From the NCBI RefSeq assembly GCF_900103585.1, contig NZ_FNHV01000017.1:65471-129470 (forward strand): a stretch of DNA of 64,000 nt. Reading direction: 5' to 3'. Every line of letters begins with the position of its first letter. Position 1 is the first letter of the stretch. The stretch comes from Streptomyces sp. cf386 (GTDB lineage: Bacteria; Actinomycetota; Actinomycetes; Streptomycetales; Streptomycetaceae). Shown piece by piece: positions 1 to 7,853 of the stretch. A program made the translations under genes and the position numbers. The notes below the pieces were generated by a model. That model worked only from the letters and a program-made list of their open reading frames with translations, had not been told where the DNA came from and searched no databases.

Positions 1-73
1 GCCCCCGTTGTGTAGCGGCCTAGCACGCCGCCCTCTCAAGGCGGTAGCGCCGGTTCGAATCCGGTCGGGGGTA
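1..73 (+). tRNA. tRNA-Glu (anticodon CUC), copy 1
   Basis: The sequence folds as a complete 73-nt cloverleaf. The acceptor GCCCCCG at 1-7 pairs with CGGGGGT at 66-72, the discriminator is A73, the anticodon loop carries CTC, and the T-arm contains GGTTCGAATCC. CCA is not encoded. The mature gene begins at the first base of the window, so its promoter lies outside. A copy of identical sequence lies at 194-266. Confidence 0.95.
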
Positions 74-93
74 CGAACTGGTCTAAACCACAT

Positions 94-165
94 TGGTCTA
101 TGGTGTAATTGGCAGCACGACTGATTCTGGTTCAGTTAGTCTTGGTTCGAGTCCAGGTAGACCAG
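94..165 (+). tRNA. tRNA-Gln (anticodon CUG)
   Basis: This is a 72-nt cloverleaf. The acceptor TGGTCTA (94-100) pairs with TAGACCA (158-164), followed by discriminator G165. The anticodon stem-loop ACTGA-TTCTGGT-TCAGT gives anticodon CTG. It sits between the two tRNA-Glu copies with gaps of 20 and 28 bp, so the three are probably co-transcribed. Confidence 0.95.
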
Positions 166-193
166 CTCGGACCTGCGGAAACGCAGAGTCCAC

Positions 194-266
194 GCCCCCG
201 TTGTGTAGCGGCCTAGCACGCCGCCCTCTCAAGGCGGTAGCGCCGGTTCGAATCCGGTCGGGGGTA
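194..266 (+). tRNA. tRNA-Glu (anticodon CUC), copy 2
   Basis: This is the second copy of the tRNA-Glu at 1-73, with identical mature sequence, acceptor pairing (194-200 with 259-265) and CTC anticodon. The duplication flanking tRNA-Gln suggests a local tandem duplication. A strong hairpin follows at 274-303. Confidence 0.95.
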
Positions 267-273
267 CCACATG

Positions 274-303
274 AAGGCCCTTCGCTTCGGCGGAGGGCCT
301 TTG
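274..303. terminator. terminator after tRNA cluster and the MerR gene
   Basis: The hairpin has arms AAGGCCCT and AGGGCCTT and ends in a short T-run. It lies between the last tRNA (+ strand) and the 3' end of the minus-strand MerR gene, so it probably serves both. Confidence 0.75.
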
Positions 304-319
304 TCGTGCCCGGCGCCGG

Positions 320-967
320 CTACTCGTCGAAGCCGTACCGCCGCGTCGACTCCTCCTCCTGGGCCAGGCGGTGCAGAGCCTGCAGTACCGGCTCGTTGAG
401 GATCGCCCCCAGGATCGCGAACTCGACCCGCTCCGCCGCGGACGGGTGCGTCTCCATGTTGTCCAGGTCGAGGACGGCCGTCCGGTGCATCAACTCGGCG
501 TACGGTGCGAGCAGTTCGGCCCCGAAGCCGTAGCCGAGCCGGCGGAACGCGGCCACCGCCACCACCAGTGAGCGGTACGCGGGGGAGATGCTCGTGAGCT
601 GCTTGGCGTTCTCCCAGCCGAGTTGGTCCAGGAGTGCGGTGACCTCCTGGTGCGCGGCCTGGACGTACTCGTCCTCCTCGTCCGGCTCCGGCACCTGTGG
701 CAGTGCCCACATGGCGGCGCCCAGGCGGATCGCGCGGGGCAGGGAGTCGTCGTCCACATGCCCCAGCACCTCCCTGACCGTCGCCACCGGCACCCGGCCG
801 ACCTGGATCATCGCGCGGATCAGCCGCAGCCGGCGCAGATGCTCCTCGTCGTACTCGGCCGTCGTCGTGTTGATCTGGCGGCCGGGCGCCAACAGCCCTT
901 CGCGCAGGTAGTACTTGATCGTCGCGGTGGACACCCCGCTGCGCTCGCTCAGTTCGGCCAGCCGCAT
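320..967 (-). CDS. MerR-family transcriptional regulator
   Basis: This is a predicted cytoplasmic DNA-binding regulator of about 215 residues. The first 70 residues form a canonical MerR winged helix-turn-helix beginning MRLAELSERSGVSTATIKYY. The remainder is a variable effector domain with no cysteine-rich metal site that I can see. I chose the ATG at 967 over the upstream TTG at 1003 because AAGGAAGG lies about 9 nt before it, because MerR proteins normally start here, and because the longer start would fall inside the dyad at 994-1024. It is divergent from a DUF4188 gene, which is the likely target. The ligand is unknown. Confidence 0.88.
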   Translation of the reverse strand: MRLAELSERSGVSTATIKYYLREGLLAPGRQINTTTAEYDEEHLRRLRLIRAMIQVGRVPVATVREVLGHVDDDSLPRAIRLGAAMWALPQVPEPDEEDEYVQAAHQEVTALLDQLGWENAKQLTSISPAYRSLVVAVAAFRRLGYGFGAELLAPYAELMHRTAVLDLDNMETHPSAAERVEFAILGAILNEPVLQALHRLAQEEESTRRYGFDE

Positions 968-993
968 CTCTTGCGCCCTTCCTTGGGGAGTGT

Positions 994-1024
994 CACTATC
1001 CAAGCACCACTCGAAAGGATAGTG
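994..1024. promoter_or_regulatory. perfect dyad in MerR/DUF4188 divergent promoter
   Basis: CACTATCC (994-1001) and GGATAGTG (1017-1024) form a perfect 8-bp inverted repeat separated by 15 bp. A third half-site, CTATCC, lies at 1028-1033. The position in the 89-bp gap between the MerR start (967) and the divergent DUF4188 start (1057) is as expected for the MerR operator. Regulator identity is inferred from context only. Confidence 0.65.
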
Positions 1025-1056
1025 CCGCTATCCGACTGGGGAAACGAGGGCTCGTC

Positions 1057-1581
1057 ATGTTCGCCAAGCCGGTACCGGGTCGCACCACCGCGGACACCGA
1101 GGGCGATGTGGTCGTCCTGCTGATCGGTATGCGCATCAACCACTTCTGGGCCGTGCATCACTGGTTCCCGGTCTTCCTGGCCATGCCGCGGATGCTGCGC
1201 GAGCTGGGGAAGGCGCCCGAGCGTGGCCTGCTGAGCCATGTCCTGCTGACGGCCAACCCGCGGACGTACTACGTCGTCCAGTACTGGGAGTCCAAGGAGA
1301 AGCTGTACGAGTACGCGCAGGCGCCGGACATGTTCCACCGCCGGGCGTGGGCGATCATCAACCGCAAGGAGAAGGCCGGGAAGGCCAAGCAGCACGTCGG
1401 GCTGTGGCACGAGACCTATGTCGTGCCCGAGGGGTCGTACGAGTCGATCTACGCCGACATGCCGGCCTTCGGGCTCGCGGCGGCGCACGGTCAGGTGCCG
1501 CTGGAGCGGCGGGGGCGTACCGGGAAGGACCGGTTCGCGCACCGTTTGGCGAAGGCGAAGGTGGCCGAAGAAGCCAGGTGA
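1057..1581 (+). CDS. DUF4188 domain protein
   Basis: The product is 174 residues and matches the DUF4188 family, a small dimeric alpha/beta-barrel-like family related to haem-degrading monooxygenase-like folds; no biochemical role is established as far as I know. Visible landmarks are VVVLLIGMRINHFWAVHHW near residues 18-36 and the conserved YYVVQYWES stretch near 70. There is no signal peptide. It is divergent from the MerR regulator and shares its dyad-containing promoter, suggesting an inducible stress or xenobiotic response. The 3' end converges on ndgR. Confidence 0.85.
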   Translation: MFAKPVPGRTTADTEGDVVVLLIGMRINHFWAVHHWFPVFLAMPRMLRELGKAPERGLLSHVLLTANPRTYYVVQYWESKEKLYEYAQAPDMFHRRAWAIINRKEKAGKAKQHVGLWHETYVVPEGSYESIYADMPAFGLAAAHGQVPLERRGRTGKDRFAHRLAKAKVAEEAR

Positions 1582-1596
1582 CGGGGGATCGGGGGA

Positions 1597-1636
1597 CGGG
1601 GAGGGCCTGCCGCGGCGTTGAGGCGGTCCCTCCCCG
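1597..1636. terminator. terminator between DUF4188 gene and ndgR
   Basis: The arms CGGGGAGGG (1597-1605) and CCCTCCCCG (1628-1636) form a perfect 9-bp stem with a structured loop, between two convergent genes. Confidence 0.6.
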
Positions 1637-1652
1637 CTGACGTGTCCCGGAG

Positions 1653-2369
1653 TCAGCCGGTGCGGCGCAGGGCCTCGGAGAGGCGGGCGGCGGCGTCGAT
1701 GACCGCCTGGGCGTGCATACGGCCCGGGTGGCGGGTCAGGCGCTCGATGGGGCCGGAGACCGAGACGGCGGCCACCACGCGGTTCGACGGGCCGCGTACC
1801 GGTGCGGAGACGGACGCGACGCCCGGCTCGCGCTCGCCGATCGACTGGGCCCAGCCCCGGCGTCGTACGCCCGAGAGCGCGGTGGCCGTGAAGCGGGCGC
1901 CCTGCAGGCCCCGGTGCAGGCGCTCCGGCTCCTCCCAGGCCATGAGGATCTGCGCGGAGGAGCCCGCCTTCATCGTGAGCGTCGAGCCGACCGGGACCGT
2001 GTCCCGAAGGCCGGACAGGCGTTCCGCCGCGGCGACGCAGATGCGCATGTCGCCCTGGCGGCGGTAGAGCTGAGCGCTCTCGCCGGTGATGTCACGGAGG
2101 TGGGTCAGGACCGGGCCCGCCGTGGCGAGGAGACGATCCTCACCGGCCGCCGCGGCCAGTTCCGCAAGCCGAGGGCCGAGAATGAAACGGCCCTGCATGT
2201 CGCGCGCCACCATGCGGTGGTGTTCCAGAGCCACGGCCAGCCGGTGGGCCGTGGGTCGTGCCAGTCCGGTGGCCGAGACGAGCCCTGCGAGGGTGGCCGG
2301 ACCGGACTCCAGGGCGCTCAGGACAAGGGCTGCCTTGTCCAGAACGCCGACGCCGCTACTGTTGTCCAT
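1653..2369 (-). CDS. ndgR: IclR-family regulator NdgR
   Basis: The 238-residue protein has an N-terminal IclR winged helix (about residues 5-65, including SATGLARPTAHRLAVALE) and a C-terminal IclR ligand-binding domain (about 75-235). In Streptomyces this IclR protein sits divergently upstream of leuCD and is known as NdgR, a regulator of leucine and other amino-acid genes that affects antibiotic production. The placement here is identical. The ATG at 2369 gives the normal family length; longer in-frame extensions upstream would run through the promoter region. The symbol rests on family plus synteny. Confidence 0.9.
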   Translation of the reverse strand: MDNSSGVGVLDKAALVLSALESGPATLAGLVSATGLARPTAHRLAVALEHHRMVARDMQGRFILGPRLAELAAAAGEDRLLATAGPVLTHLRDITGESAQLYRRQGDMRICVAAAERLSGLRDTVPVGSTLTMKAGSSAQILMAWEEPERLHRGLQGARFTATALSGVRRRGWAQSIGEREPGVASVSAPVRGPSNRVVAAVSVSGPIERLTRHPGRMHAQAVIDAAARLSEALRRTG

Positions 2370-2571
2370 GAAACGATACTCGCGTCTCACTCTGTGAAAC
2401 GCAAGTTCAATTTTCCGTGGAACGCGCCACTCTGGAAGAACGAAGGCAGAGCGGCCCGCGGACCAGAGCGGGCCTGGCGGCGGACGCCCGGTAGCAGGGG
2501 CGCGGGCGGTGGCCGCCTTCTCAAGATCTCTAGTTGGGCCGGTGGACCGTTTGCCGGCCGGAGGGAAAGCG
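2370..2571. promoter_or_regulatory. ndgR-leuC divergent control region
   Basis: This 202-bp gap holds the promoters of both ndgR and leuC. It is locally A/T-richer around 2400-2425 and contains TTCCGTGGAA (2413-2422), a near-palindrome of the TTCC/GGAA type that could be bound by NdgR. The leuC ribosome-binding site GGAGGG lies just before its ATG. The operator is inferred from position and not from a known consensus. Confidence 0.45.
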
Positions 2572-3996
2572 ATGGGTAGGACACTCGCGGAGAAGGTCTG
2601 GGACGACCACGTCGTCCGGCGCGCCGAGGGCGAGCCCGACCTCCTCTTCATCGATCTGCACCTGCTGCACGAGGTGACCAGCCCGCAGGCCTTCGACGGC
2701 CTCCGTAAGAGTGGTCGCCAGGTGCGCCGACTCGACCTGACCATCGCCACCGAGGACCACAACACCCCGACCCTCGACATCGACAAGCCCATCGCGGACC
2801 CGGTCTCCCGCGTCCAGCTCGAGACGCTGCGCAAGAACGCCGCCGAGTTCGGCGTGCGGCTGCACCCGCTGGGCGACGTCGAGCAGGGCGTCGTGCACGT
2901 CGTCGGCCCGCAGCTGGGGCTGACCCAGCCCGGCATGACCGTGGTCTGCGGCGACTCCCACACCTCCACCCACGGCGCCTTCGGCGGTCTGGCGTTCGGC
3001 ATCGGCACCTCCCAGGTCGAGCACGTCCTGGCCACCCAGACGCTGCCGCTGGTCCGCCCGAAGACCATGGCCATCACGGTCAACGGTGAGCTGCCCGACG
3101 GCGTCACCGCCAAGGACCTGATCCTGGCGATCATCGCCAAGATCGGTACGGGCGGCGGCCAGGGCTATGTCCTGGAGTACCGCGGCTCCGCCATCGAGAA
3201 GCTCTCGATGGAGGCCCGGATGACCATCTGCAACATGTCGATCGAGGCCGGCGCCCGCGCGGGCATGATCGCCCCCGACCAGACCACGTTCGACTACCTC
3301 GAGGGCCGTCCGCACGCGCCCAAGGGCGAGGACTGGGACGCGGCGGTCGCGTACTGGAAGACGCTGAAGACGGACGAGGACGCCGAGTTCGACGCCGAGG
3401 TCGTGATCGAGGCCGCCGAACTGTCGCCGTTCGTCACCTGGGGCACCAACCCGGGCCAGGGCGCACCGCTTTCGGCGGACGTCCCCGACCCGGCTTCGTA
3501 CGAAGACGCTTCGGAGCGCCTCGCCGCCGAAAAGGCCCTGGAATACATGGGGTTGGAGGCCGGTCAGCCGCTGCGCTCCATCAAGGTGGACACCGTCTTC
3601 GTAGGCTCCTGCACCAACGGCCGCATCGAGGACCTGCGCGCCGCCGCCGAGCTCGTCAAGGGCCGCAAAGTCGCCGACGGCGTACGGATGCTGGTCGTGC
3701 CGGGCTCCGCGCGGGTGGGTCTGCAGGCCGTTTCCGAGGGTCTGGACGTCGTCTTCAAGGACGCCGGCGCCGAATGGCGGCACGCGGGCTGCTCGATGTG
3801 CCTGGGCATGAACCCGGACCAGCTGGCCCCCGGTGAGCGCTCCGCGTCCACCTCCAACCGCAACTTCGAGGGCCGGCAGGGCAAGGGCGGTCGTACGCAC
3901 CTGGTGTCGCCGCAGGTCGCCGCCGCGACCGCCGTGCTGGGCCACCTGGCCTCGCCCGCCGACCTGTCCGACGCCCCTGTGCCCGCTGGAGTCTGA
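2572..3996 (+). CDS. leuC: 3-isopropylmalate dehydratase large subunit
   Basis: The product isomerises 2-isopropylmalate to 3-isopropylmalate in leucine biosynthesis, as a heterodimer with LeuD. The 474-residue product has the aconitase-family features: CGDSHTSTHGAFGG near residues 126-139 and the three [4Fe-4S] ligands C347 (in VGSCTNG), C407 and C410 (in CSMCLGM). The start at 2572 is set by the preceding GGAGGGAAAGC and by the usual start MGRTLAEKVWD; in-frame sequence upstream is not conserved-looking. leuD follows after 5 bp, so the two are one operon, probably under NdgR. Confidence 0.97.
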   Translation: MGRTLAEKVWDDHVVRRAEGEPDLLFIDLHLLHEVTSPQAFDGLRKSGRQVRRLDLTIATEDHNTPTLDIDKPIADPVSRVQLETLRKNAAEFGVRLHPLGDVEQGVVHVVGPQLGLTQPGMTVVCGDSHTSTHGAFGGLAFGIGTSQVEHVLATQTLPLVRPKTMAITVNGELPDGVTAKDLILAIIAKIGTGGGQGYVLEYRGSAIEKLSMEARMTICNMSIEAGARAGMIAPDQTTFDYLEGRPHAPKGEDWDAAVAYWKTLKTDEDAEFDAEVVIEAAELSPFVTWGTNPGQGAPLSADVPDPASYEDASERLAAEKALEYMGLEAGQPLRSIKVDTVFVGSCTNGRIEDLRAAAELVKGRKVADGVRMLVVPGSARVGLQAVSEGLDVVFKDAGAEWRHAGCSMCLGMNPDQLAPGERSASTSNRNFEGRQGKGGRTHLVSPQVAAATAVLGHLASPADLSDAPVPAGV

Positions 3997-4001
3997 GAGT
4001 C

Positions 4002-4595
4002 ATGGAAGCATTCACCAAGCACACCGGTCGGGCCGTCCCGCTGCGCCGCAGCAACGTCGACACCGACCAGATCATCCCTGCTCACTGGCTCAAGAAGGTG
4101 ACCCGGGACGGGTTCGAGGACGGGCTGTTCGAGGCCTGGCGCAAGGACTCCGAGTTCGTGCTCAACCGCCCCGAGCGCGAAGGCGCCACGGTGCTGGTCG
4201 CCGGTCCCGACTTCGGTACGGGTTCGTCTCGTGAGCACGCCGTGTGGGCGCTGCAGAACTACGGCTTCAAGGCCGTCATCTCCTCGCGCTTCGCGGACAT
4301 CTTCCGCGGCAACTCGCTCAAGAACGGCCTGCTCACGGTGGTTCTGGAGCAGAAGATCGTGGACGCGCTGCAGGAGCTCACCGAGCAGGACCCGCAGGCC
4401 GAGATCACGGTCGACCTCGAGGCTCGCGAGGTGCGCGCCGAGGGCATCACCGCCGCCTTCGAGCTGGACGAGAACTCCCGCTGGCGGCTGCTGAACGGCC
4501 TCGACGACATCTCGATCACCCTGCAGAACGAGGACGACATCGCCGCCTACGAGGCGAAGCGGCCCTCGTTCAAGCCGCGCACGCTCCAGGGCTGA
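4002..4595 (+). CDS. leuD: 3-isopropylmalate dehydratase small subunit
   Basis: This is the 197-residue swivel-domain partner of LeuC. Conserved landmarks are the N-terminal RRSNVDTDQIIPAHWLK and FGTGSSREHA (about residues 70-79), which together with LeuC form the substrate site. It starts 5 bp after leuC, indicating translational coupling, and ends before a strong perfect hairpin at 4644-4675. Confidence 0.97.
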   Translation: MEAFTKHTGRAVPLRRSNVDTDQIIPAHWLKKVTRDGFEDGLFEAWRKDSEFVLNRPEREGATVLVAGPDFGTGSSREHAVWALQNYGFKAVISSRFADIFRGNSLKNGLLTVVLEQKIVDALQELTEQDPQAEITVDLEAREVRAEGITAAFELDENSRWRLLNGLDDISITLQNEDDIAAYEAKRPSFKPRTLQG

Positions 4596-4643
4596 TCCGA
4601 AGCCGCCGCGCAAGGCGACTTTCGGACACCGAAACACCCTCCC

Positions 4644-4675
4644 AGTACCCCCGATCGGCCCCGATCGGGGGTACT
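4644..4675 (+). terminator. leuCD terminator
   Basis: This is a perfect 15-bp inverted repeat, AGTACCCCCGATCGG at 4644-4658 against 4661-4675, with only 2 bp between the arms (a 4-6 nt loop in practice). It has no T-tract, as is usual in Streptomyces. It is the strongest hairpin seen near the end of leuCD. Confidence 0.8.
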
Positions 4676-4861
4676 GCCATGTCTGCACCCGAACGGCCCC
4701 CGCATGGCCCGGCGCCGACCTCAACTTCCCACGTTACGAAGGGTGTTGCCGGGGTACGCGAGTCCTGTGGTCGCGGCTTCCGCAAGTGCCCGGAAGGCCA
4801 TTTGAGGCCGGAGTTGCACCCCTGGCAGGCGACAACTCGCCCCAGATGGCACAATCTGTGC

Positions 4862-5092
4862 ATGGAACACGACGGCCAACTCGAGCTCTATGCGGCAGTC
4901 GCGGACCAACTGAAGGAAGCGCACACAAGAGTGCGCGCACTGCAAGTCCCGGAGGGCGTACGGATGGCGCTGACCCGGAAGCTGCTGGTCATTACGGCCG
5001 CGGCCAAGCACGACGTAGCCGAAGCGACAAGGCGTCTGGAGCGGTTCATCGCGGACCTCGACGCGGGGCGATTCCCCGAAGAGGAACGCTGA
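4862..5092 (+). CDS. small conserved helical protein of unknown function
   Basis: The 76-residue product begins MEHDGQLELYAAVADQLKE and is predicted to be almost entirely helical and charged, with no membrane segment. Similar small proteins occur between leuD and hup in other Streptomyces (from memory). There is no Shine-Dalgarno sequence upstream. Instead CACAAT at 4850-4855 sits at the right distance to be a -10 box whose transcription start is the A of the ATG, so the mRNA may be leaderless. The function is unknown. Confidence 0.8.
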   Translation: MEHDGQLELYAAVADQLKEAHTRVRALQVPEGVRMALTRKLLVITAAAKHDVAEATRRLERFIADLDAGRFPEEER

Positions 5093-5229
5093 ACACCTTC
5101 GAGACCGTCGAGTCTGTTGCGGCACAAGGGTGATTAGCCCGTTTCGTGTTTGATTTGCGGTATATATCTGCCTAACGTGCGAAAAAGCTTGAACACTTTC
5201 GTTCTGGCGATGTCTCCGAAGGGGAAGAC

Positions 5230-5874
5230 GTGAACAAGGCGCAGCTCGTAGAAGCGATTGCCGACAAGATGGGCGGCCGTCAGCAGGCCGCCGAGGCTGT
5301 CGACCATGTCCTGGACGCCATCGTCCGCGCGGTCGTCGCGGGTGAGCGGGTCTCGGTCACCGGCTTCGGTTCGTTCGAGAAGGTCGACCGCCCGGCTCGT
5401 TACGCCCGTAACCCTCAGACGGGAGAGCGGGTTCGGGTCAAGAAGACCTCCGTTCCGCGCTTCCGTGCGGGTCAGGGCTTCAAGGACCTGGTGAGCGGCT
5501 CGAAGAAGCTCCCGCGGGGCGGCGAGGTCGCCGTCAAGAAGGCGCCCAAGGGCAGCCTGACCGGTGGTGCCGCGGCGACGGTCAAGAAGGCCGCCGCGAA
5601 GAAGACCACCAAGGCGGCCGCGGCGAAGAAGACGACCGCGAAGAAGACGACGGCGAAGAAGACGACGGCCGCCGCCAAGAAGACCACCGCGAAGAAGACG
5701 ACGGCGAAGAAGACGACGGCCGCCGCCAAGAAGACCACCGCGGCGAAGAAGGCCACCGCCAAGAAGGCGACGGCCAAGAAGGCCCCGGCGAAGAAGGCGA
5801 CCGCCAAGAAGGCCCCGGCCAAGAAGTCGACGGCGCGCAAGTCCACTGCCAAGAGGACCACGCGCAGCAGGTAG
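5230..5874 (+). CDS. hupS: HU-family nucleoid protein with lysine-rich tail (HupS type)
   Basis: Residues 1-92 are a complete HU domain (MNKAQLVEAIADKMGGRQQ, GFGSFEKVDRPARYARNPQTG). The tail from about residue 105 to 214 is made of AKK/TKK/AAAKK repeats resembling histone H1 and mycobacterial HupB. HupS of Streptomyces compacts DNA in spores and has this architecture. The GTG at 5230 is preceded by GAAGGGGAAGA. The upstream DNA contains an A/T-rich TATATAT segment near 5160 that probably includes the promoter. The tail carries a perfect 51-bp tandem duplication (5635-5736). Confidence 0.95.
   Translation: MNKAQLVEAIADKMGGRQQAAEAVDHVLDAIVRAVVAGERVSVTGFGSFEKVDRPARYARNPQTGERVRVKKTSVPRFRAGQGFKDLVSGSKKLPRGGEVAVKKAPKGSLTGGAAATVKKAAAKKTTKAAAAKKTTAKKTTAKKTTAAAKKTTAKKTTAKKTTAAAKKTTAAKKATAKKATAKKAPAKKATAKKAPAKKSTARKSTAKRTTRSR
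5635..5736 (+). repeat. 51-bp tandem duplication inside hupS tail
   Basis: Positions 5635-5685 and 5686-5736 appear identical at the nucleotide level, giving two in-frame copies of a 17-residue block (TAKKTTAKKTTAAAKKT). The rest of the tail repeats only at the amino-acid level, so this unit is probably a recent duplication. Confidence 0.85.
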
Positions 5875-5898
5875 GACCGCGAAGGGCACTCACGCGCC

Positions 5899-5926
5899 GG
5901 GCCGGACTCCGTGGGGAGTCCGGCCC
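5899..5926. terminator. hupS terminator (convergent)
   Basis: GGGCCGGACTCC (5899-5910) pairs perfectly with GGAGTCCGGCCC (5915-5926) around a GTGG loop, between hupS and the convergent small gene at 5951. Confidence 0.85.
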
Positions 5927-5950
5927 GCGGCGTGTTCGGGGTTCGGTGCC

Positions 5951-6154
5951 TCAGAAGGTCTGCAGCGTGATCAGGGTGATGCGCAGGGAGTCGCCCTTGC
6001 CCTCGGTCTCGATGCGTACGCGCTGGCCGGGGCGAAGCAGCCGGAGGCCTCCGGCGTTGAACGCGGGGGCGTCGAAGGGGACGGGGGTGCCGTCGTCCAG
6101 TAGGACGCTGCCGGAGTGGGTTTCGGCGTCGTAGGTGTACGCGGTGGCCTGCAT
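5951..6154 (-). CDS. small conserved beta-rich protein (cold-shock/OB-like)
   Basis: The 67-residue product starts MQATAYTYDAETHSGSVLLDD and contains GLRLLRPGQRVRIETEG. The pattern resembles a short OB-fold or cold-shock-like beta barrel, but the RNP motifs of true CspA proteins are not obvious. Its neighbour cofC is on the same strand, upstream of it. I recall this small gene beside cofC in other Streptomyces. The function is unknown. Confidence 0.7.
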   Translation of the reverse strand: MQATAYTYDAETHSGSVLLDDGTPVPFDAPAFNAGGLRLLRPGQRVRIETEGKGDSLRITLITLQTF

Positions 6155-6197
6155 GGGGGTCAGCCTACGACGGGTTGTGGATGGGGTGCGGCGCCGT

Positions 6198-6254
6198 TGG
6201 GGCTGGTCGCGCAGTTCCCCGCGCCCCTGGCCGTGCGCCCCTTCGGGGCTGCAC
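6198..6254. repeat. interspersed hairpin repeat, copy A (at cofC 3' end)
   Basis: The core at 6201-6230 starts GGCTGGTCGCGCAGTTCCCC and is followed by a GCCCC-TTC-GGGGC hairpin. Its 30-bp core is the exact reverse complement of copy B at 22531-22560, and a variant lies in smc at 32908-32971. It ends 3 bp from the cofC stop codon (minus strand) and may act as its terminator. Confidence 0.85.
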
Positions 6255-6256
6255 GG

Positions 6257-6895
6257 CTATTGGTCCGTGATCAGCAGCCTTGCTGCCATCGCCGCCGTGC
6301 GTGGGCCCACGCCCAAGGTCAGGGCCGCGCGTAGATCCTCGCCGGTGTCCACGTCCTGGCGTACGGAGTCCACGTTGTCGAGGTGGAGTTCTGTCGCTCC
6401 CGAGAGGCGGTGGCGGGCTCGGGAATCCTCGCCGAATGCGGGAAGCAATTCATATCCGGGGACTGCGGACAGCAGCGTCGTGCCGATTGCTGCCGCGTCC
6501 GGGAGGAAAGCTCGGGGGAATTCTGCGGCCGAGTCCAGGACGCGGGCCAATTCCAGGGGGCGTAGGGCGGGGAGATCGGCGTTCAGGGCCGCTACGGGGG
6601 TTTCGGGGCGGGACGACCGTACGATCGCCGCGCCGTGTGCGAGTGCCGCGTTCAGGCCGTCGCCCGGCTCGTCGGGGACGATGTGCGCGCCAAGTGCGCC
6701 CAGCTCGCGGCCGGCCAGGGCGTCGTCCGTGACGACTGCCACATCCTTCACGGCCGGGCAGGCCAGCGCCGCGGCCACGGTGTCCTGCGCGAAGGCGAGG
6801 GCCAGGCCCGGGCGCAGCCCGTCCGCCGCGGTGTCCGCGAGCCTGCTCTTCGCCCGCGCCAAGGGCTTCAGGGGTACGACCAAGGTCCACTGCAC
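6257..6895 (-). CDS. cofC: 2-phospho-L-lactate guanylyltransferase
   Basis: The enzyme activates the phospholactate/PEP moiety with GTP in coenzyme F420 synthesis. The 212-residue nucleotidyltransferase begins LVVPLKPLARAKSRL, the CofC nucleotide-binding signature, and has the acidic ALNADLPAL motif near residue 105 and the DEPGDGLNAAL loop. It starts with GTG at 6895 and is divergent from plsC across 169 bp. F420 made here could serve the LLM-type oxidoreductase at 36.6 kb, although whether that enzyme uses F420 or FMN cannot be told from the sequence. Confidence 0.92.
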   Translation of the reverse strand: MQWTLVVPLKPLARAKSRLADTAADGLRPGLALAFAQDTVAAALACPAVKDVAVVTDDALAGRELGALGAHIVPDEPGDGLNAALAHGAAIVRSSRPETPVAALNADLPALRPLELARVLDSAAEFPRAFLPDAAAIGTTLLSAVPGYELLPAFGEDSRARHRLSGATELHLDNVDSVRQDVDTGEDLRAALTLGVGPRTAAMAARLLITDQ

Positions 6896-7064
6896 CAGCG
6901 TTCCGTCCCTCTCTCGTCGCGGTCATTGTCACTCAGCCGTCACCAGGGCCATCTGGCGGTCGCGGTCGCGAGGCGTACCGTGTTCTCGACAGACCGGCGG
7001 CCTGGGGCGACACTTGTGCGGCCCCCCGGCCCGATGTCCTTGATCCCTAGAGGAAGGTGCGCGC

Positions 7065-7853
7065 GTGCCCCGCCGCAGAATCGGCTTCTGGTACCGCTTC
7101 GCCGCGGTGCTCTGCAAACCGCCGTTGGTGGTTCTGATCAAGCGGGACTGGCGTGGAATGGAGCACATTCCGGCCGAGGGTGGATTTATCACCGCGGTGA
7201 ACCACAATTCGCACATCGATCCCTTCGCTTACGCGCACTTTCAGTACAACACCGGCCGGGTTCCGCGATTCCTGGCGAAGAGCGGTCTTTTCAAGAAGGG
7301 ATTCATCGGCGCCGCGATGCGCGGCACCGGGCAGATCCCCGTCTACCGGGAGACGACGGACGCGCTGAGCGCCTTCCGGGCCGCGATCGACGCCGTGGAG
7401 CGCGGCGAGTGCGTCGCGTTCTACCCCGAGGGCACCATCACCCGCGACCCCGACCAGTGGCCCATGACCGGCAAGACCGGTGCCGCCCGGGTCGCCCTGC
7501 AGACCAAGTGCCCGGTGATTCCCGTCGCGCAGTGGGGCGCCAACGAACTGCTGCCGCCGTACGCCAAGAAGCTCAACCTCCGTCCGCGCAAGACCCACCG
7601 GGTGCTCGCGGGCCCTCCCGTGGACCTCACGCGTTTCTACGACAAGGAGATGTCCCCGGAGCTGCTGAAGGAGGCGACGGAGGTCATCATGGCCGCCATC
7701 ACCCGCCACCTGGAGGAGATCCGCGGCGAGAAGGCGCCCGAGACGCCGTACGACCCGCGCCAGGAGCGCATCGAGCAGCGGCGCAGGACTGCCGCGCAGA
7801 CCCAGCGGACGCAAGGGCCGAAGGCCGAGCAGGAAGAAGGGCAGGGCACGTGA
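7065..7853 (+). CDS. plsC: 1-acyl-sn-glycerol-3-phosphate acyltransferase
   Basis: This is a membrane-associated acyltransferase of phospholipid synthesis, 262 residues. It has the acyltransferase catalytic motif NHNSHID with H47 and D52, and the FYPEGTITRD substrate motif near residue 125. The C-terminal 40 residues are charged and low in complexity. The GTG at 7065 follows AGAGGAAGG. It overlaps gpsA by 4 bp (GTGA), which pairs acylation with glycerol-3-phosphate supply. Confidence 0.9.
   Translation: MPRRRIGFWYRFAAVLCKPPLVVLIKRDWRGMEHIPAEGGFITAVNHNSHIDPFAYAHFQYNTGRVPRFLAKSGLFKKGFIGAAMRGTGQIPVYRETTDALSAFRAAIDAVERGECVAFYPEGTITRDPDQWPMTGKTGAARVALQTKCPVIPVAQWGANELLPPYAKKLNLRPRKTHRVLAGPPVDLTRFYDKEMSPELLKEATEVIMAAITRHLEEIRGEKAPETPYDPRQERIEQRRRTAAQTQRTQGPKAEQEEGQGT

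Noticed and set aside
968..1003. Upstream TTG start for the MerR gene at 1003
   Set aside because: It would start inside the operator dyad and lacks a good ribosome-binding site; ATG 967 fits the family.
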